A stretch of 8,053 bases of DNA from Gemmatimonadota bacterium (lineage in GTDB: Bacteria; Gemmatimonadota; Gemmatimonadetes; Longimicrobiales; Gaopeijiaceae). The stretch covers positions 1 to 8,053 of the forward strand of contig RFGQ01000325.1 in NCBI GenBank assembly GCA_003695865.1, in the 5' to 3' direction. Shown here piece by piece: positions 7,139 to 8,053 of this stretch; position 1 is the stretch's first letter; every line of letters starts with the position of its first letter. The notes beneath the pieces were generated by a model. That model had not been told where the DNA came from and did no database searches. It saw only the letters and a program-made list of their open reading frames with translations. Made by a program: the position numbers and the translations under genes.

Positions 7139-7178
7139 CCCGGCAGATTCCTCCCTCGCCACCCGGCAGATCCTGCCG
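7139..7178 (+). promoter_or_regulatory. Repeat and palindrome that could be an activator (enhancer) site
   Basis: CCCGGCAGAT occurs twice, at 7139-7148 and 7162-7171, 23 nt apart. The second copy is part of a perfect hyphenated palindrome, CGGCAG-ATC-CTGCCG (7164-7178), suited to a dimeric Fis-type HTH. It lies 25-65 nt after the regulator's stop and roughly 190-230 nt upstream of the proposed flgB transcription start, the usual distance for a sigma-54 enhancer. The repeat and palindrome are seen; binding by the neighbouring regulator is inferred. Confidence 0.35.
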
Positions 7179-7263
7179 TCGTCGCCGCGGTCGAAGCCTG
7201 CGGTCCTCTCGTCTCGGTGACGGATCCGCGCTCGTCGGAGCGCCTTCCCCGGCTTCGTAAGTG

Positions 7264-7282
7264 TAAAAAGTACAATGTGTTA
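7264..7282 (+). promoter_or_regulatory. A-tract with IHF-like core in the flgB control region
   Basis: About 7257-7291 is an abrupt AT-rich island in otherwise very GC-rich DNA. It contains an A-tract (TAAAAAG, 7264-7270) followed by CAA-N4-TTA (7273-7282), which agrees with six of the nine fixed positions of the IHF consensus WATCAANNNNTTR. It sits between the putative enhancer and the -24/-12 promoter, where IHF bends DNA at many sigma-54 promoters. The same stretch also contains TACAAT (7271-7276), a possible -10 hexamer without a credible -35. Either reading marks it as regulatory rather than neutral. Confidence 0.35.
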
Positions 7283-7343
7283 TGGCATATGTGCCGACCG
7301 GACTGGGCGCGCGCAGCGCCCGGTGGCACGCACCGCAGCCATG

Positions 7344-7359
7344 CGGCCCGCGGCTTGCC
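7344..7359 (+). promoter_or_regulatory. Candidate sigma-54 (-24/-12) promoter for flgBC
   Basis: The sequence CGGCCCG-CGGC-TTGCC matches TGGCACG-N4-TTGCW at nine of twelve positions. The invariant GG (7345-7346) and GC (7357-7358) are separated by exactly 10 nt, and TTGC is intact. The start would fall near 7370, leaving a 29-nt leader with the flgB Shine-Dalgarno AGGAGG. Position directly before a rod operon and downstream of a sigma-54 activator gene strengthens the call, though GG-N10-GC alone is common in GC-rich DNA. Confidence 0.55.
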
Positions 7360-7395
7360 TCCTCCGGGGGTCGGACACCCAGGCCCGCAGGAGGC
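7357..7395 (+). promoter_or_regulatory. Potential anti-Shine-Dalgarno pairing before flgB
   Basis: GCCTCCT (7357-7363) is the exact complement of AGGAGGC (7389-7395), which contains the flgB ribosome-binding site (AGGAGG, four nt before ATG). A transcript starting upstream could hide the site in a 7-bp stem, whereas one starting at the proposed sigma-54 site near 7370 would lack the masking strand. The complementarity is seen; any regulatory effect is inferred. Confidence 0.25.
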
Positions 7396-7398
7396 GGC

Positions 7399-7704
7399 AT
7401 GCTTTCGAGACTCATCGGCTTCGACTCCCCGGTCGGGATGCTGCGCTCCGGGCTCGACGCGTCGAGCCGGGAGGTGAAGCGCATCGGCCACCGGGTCGCC
7501 AACGCCCTCGACGGCGTGCAGGGCGGCGACTTCCAGCGGGCCCTCGACGCGGCGGAGCAGGGCCGGGACGCCCAGGACGGTACGGTCGTGGACCTGGAGA
7601 CCGAGATGGTCCACCTGGCCGACGCACAGCTTCGCTACGAAGCCACGACCCGCCTGCTGCAGAAGGTCTACCAGAACATCCGCGCGAGCATCCGGGAGGG
7701 CTGA
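7399..7704 (+). CDS. flgB: FlgB, flagellar proximal rod protein (short form)
   Basis: FlgB forms the base of the flagellar rod next to the MS ring after export by the flagellar type III system. The C-terminal helix VDLETEMVHLADAQLRYEATTRLLQKVYQNIRASI (64-98) is the clear family signature, and the N-terminal part keeps the helix and spacing up to VANALDGVQGGDFQRAL (33-49). The rod-protein motif normally reading N-I-A-N-x-x-T-P-G-Y is eroded here: VAN remains but TPGY is absent. At 101 aa it is well below the ~130-140 aa typical of FlgB, mostly through shortening of the middle segment. ATG at 7399 follows AGGAGG by four nt; the frame is open further up to 7282, but that extension is low-complexity and crosses the proposed promoter. 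Its stop overlaps the flgC start (TGATG). Flanking flgC makes the identity firm despite the divergence. Confidence 0.88.
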   Translation: MLSRLIGFDSPVGMLRSGLDASSREVKRIGHRVANALDGVQGGDFQRALDAAEQGRDAQDGTVVDLETEMVHLADAQLRYEATTRLLQKVYQNIRASIREG

Positions 7705-8053
7705 TGGCGATGGATCCGACGGGGGGCACCCGCGGCATCTTCCGCGGGCTCGACATCGCGGCGTCGGGGCTTTCGGCCCAGCGCCTGCGCATCGAGACGA
7801 TCGCCCAGAACATCGCGGGCGCCGAGGCCTGGCAGGCCGACGGCACGCCCTACCAGCGCAAGGTGGTGCGTCTGCAGGAGGTGCGCTCCGAGCCGCTCTT
7901 CCAGCCGCTGCTCGAAACGCGCCTGCGCGGCACGGCCGGCGCCGGGGGCGATCCGGGTGCGGCCGGAGCCTTCCGGCCCGTCGACGCCGAGTTCGTCTAC
8001 GATCCGTCGGCCGGGCTGGGCGGTGTGCGCGTCGCCGGCGTGGAGACCGACGC
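7704..8053 (+). CDS. flgC: FlgC, flagellar proximal rod protein (3' end missing)
   Basis: The first 116 codons are visible and run off the right edge. FlgC stacks on FlgB in the proximal rod. The N-terminal rod signature GLDIAASGLSAQRLRIETIAQNIAGAEA (15-42) is clear, followed by GTPYQRKVVRL (47-57), matching the family's G-x-Y-x-R-K block, and GVRVAGVETD near the edge matches the conserved GVKV-x-x-I-x-x-D strand. NIAN is NIAG here. A Gly/Ala-rich insert lies around residues 70-88. The ATG at 7704 overlaps the flgB stop by one nt; a second in-frame ATG at 7710 is also possible, with GGGAGG (7694-7699) four or ten nt upstream respectively. The tight overlap indicates translational coupling in a flgBC operon. 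Confidence 0.93.
   Translation, partial: MAMDPTGGTRGIFRGLDIAASGLSAQRLRIETIAQNIAGAEAWQADGTPYQRKVVRLQEVRSEPLFQPLLETRLRGTAGAGGDPGAAGAFRPVDAEFVYDPSAGLGGVRVAGVETD

Noticed and set aside
7264..7297. TAAA followed by GCCGA as a sigma-28 promoter for flgB
   Set aside because: The spacer is 25 nt, far from the 14-16 nt required between TAAA and GCCGA.
7305..7321. Hairpin GGGCGC-GCGCA-GCGCCC as a terminator for the regulator gene
   Set aside because: There is no U-tract, the stem is only 6 bp, and it lies about 190 nt after the stop between other proposed control elements; likely chance in GC-rich DNA.
7324..7338. TGGCACG as a sigma-54 -24 element
   Set aside because: The -24 half is a perfect match, but the nearest GC pairs are 8 or 11 nt away instead of 10, and sigma-54 spacing is strict. 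The site at 7344-7359 fits better.
7282..7398. 39-residue N-terminal extension of FlgB from an ATG at 7282
   Set aside because: It would translate through the proposed promoter, lacks FlgB similarity, and the AGGAGG-preceded ATG at 7399 is a better start.
6178..7614. A 478-codon open frame on the - strand across the regulator and flgB
   Set aside because: It is antisense to two firmly identified genes, crosses their regulatory gap, has low-complexity Arg/Pro/Ala/Gly-rich protein with no recognisable domain, and is typical of long chance frames in high-GC DNA.

Overview
The window looks like chromosomal DNA from a high-GC, flagellated Gram-negative bacterium, most likely a member of the Gemmatimonadota. 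That is inferred from three things: a SusC/SusD-type outer-membrane pair whose conserved wording resembles Gemmatimonadota homologues, a small stand-alone plug-domain lipoprotein, and a diderm-style flagellar locus in the same GC-rich DNA. No rRNA, tRNA, CRISPR array or insertion sequence was seen, and base and codon use appear uniform.

Region 1 (2-3548, + strand): the 3' part of a SusC/RagA-like TonB-dependent receptor, then 16 nt later a SusD/RagB-like lipoprotein, closed by a 12-bp GNRA-loop terminator. Together they would form an outer-membrane nutrient importer. No enzyme or regulator in the window reveals the substrate.

Region 2 (3549-4121, - strand): a 149-aa lipoprotein holding little more than a TonB-receptor plug domain. 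It converges on the susCD-like pair and shares the terminator. A gap of about 120 nt with an imperfect hairpin separates it from fliW.

Region 3 (4122-5485, - strand): flgL (hook-filament junction) and fliW (flagellin-homeostasis factor), overlapping by 4 nt. Upstream lies a strong match to a sigma-28 (FliA) promoter. The usual partners flgK (before flgL) and csrA (after fliW) are absent from the window.

Region 4 (5486-8053, + strand): a complete sigma-54-dependent response regulator (REC-AAA+-Fis HTH) faces away from flgL. A 285-nt regulatory gap follows, then flgB and the start of flgC (proximal rod). The gap carries a -24/-12 sigma-54 promoter candidate just before flgB, an upstream repeat/palindrome that could be the regulator's enhancer, and an A-tract plus IHF-like core between them.

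Read together, the flagellar half suggests a two-tier hierarchy in one locus: regulator plus sigma-54 start early rod/basal-body genes, and sigma-28 later starts flgL-fliW. Protein family calls are firm. Promoter and enhancer calls come from motif reading by eye and are hypotheses. The best candidates for something unusual are the plug-only lipoprotein, the short FlgB lacking the rod signature, and the flgB control region.
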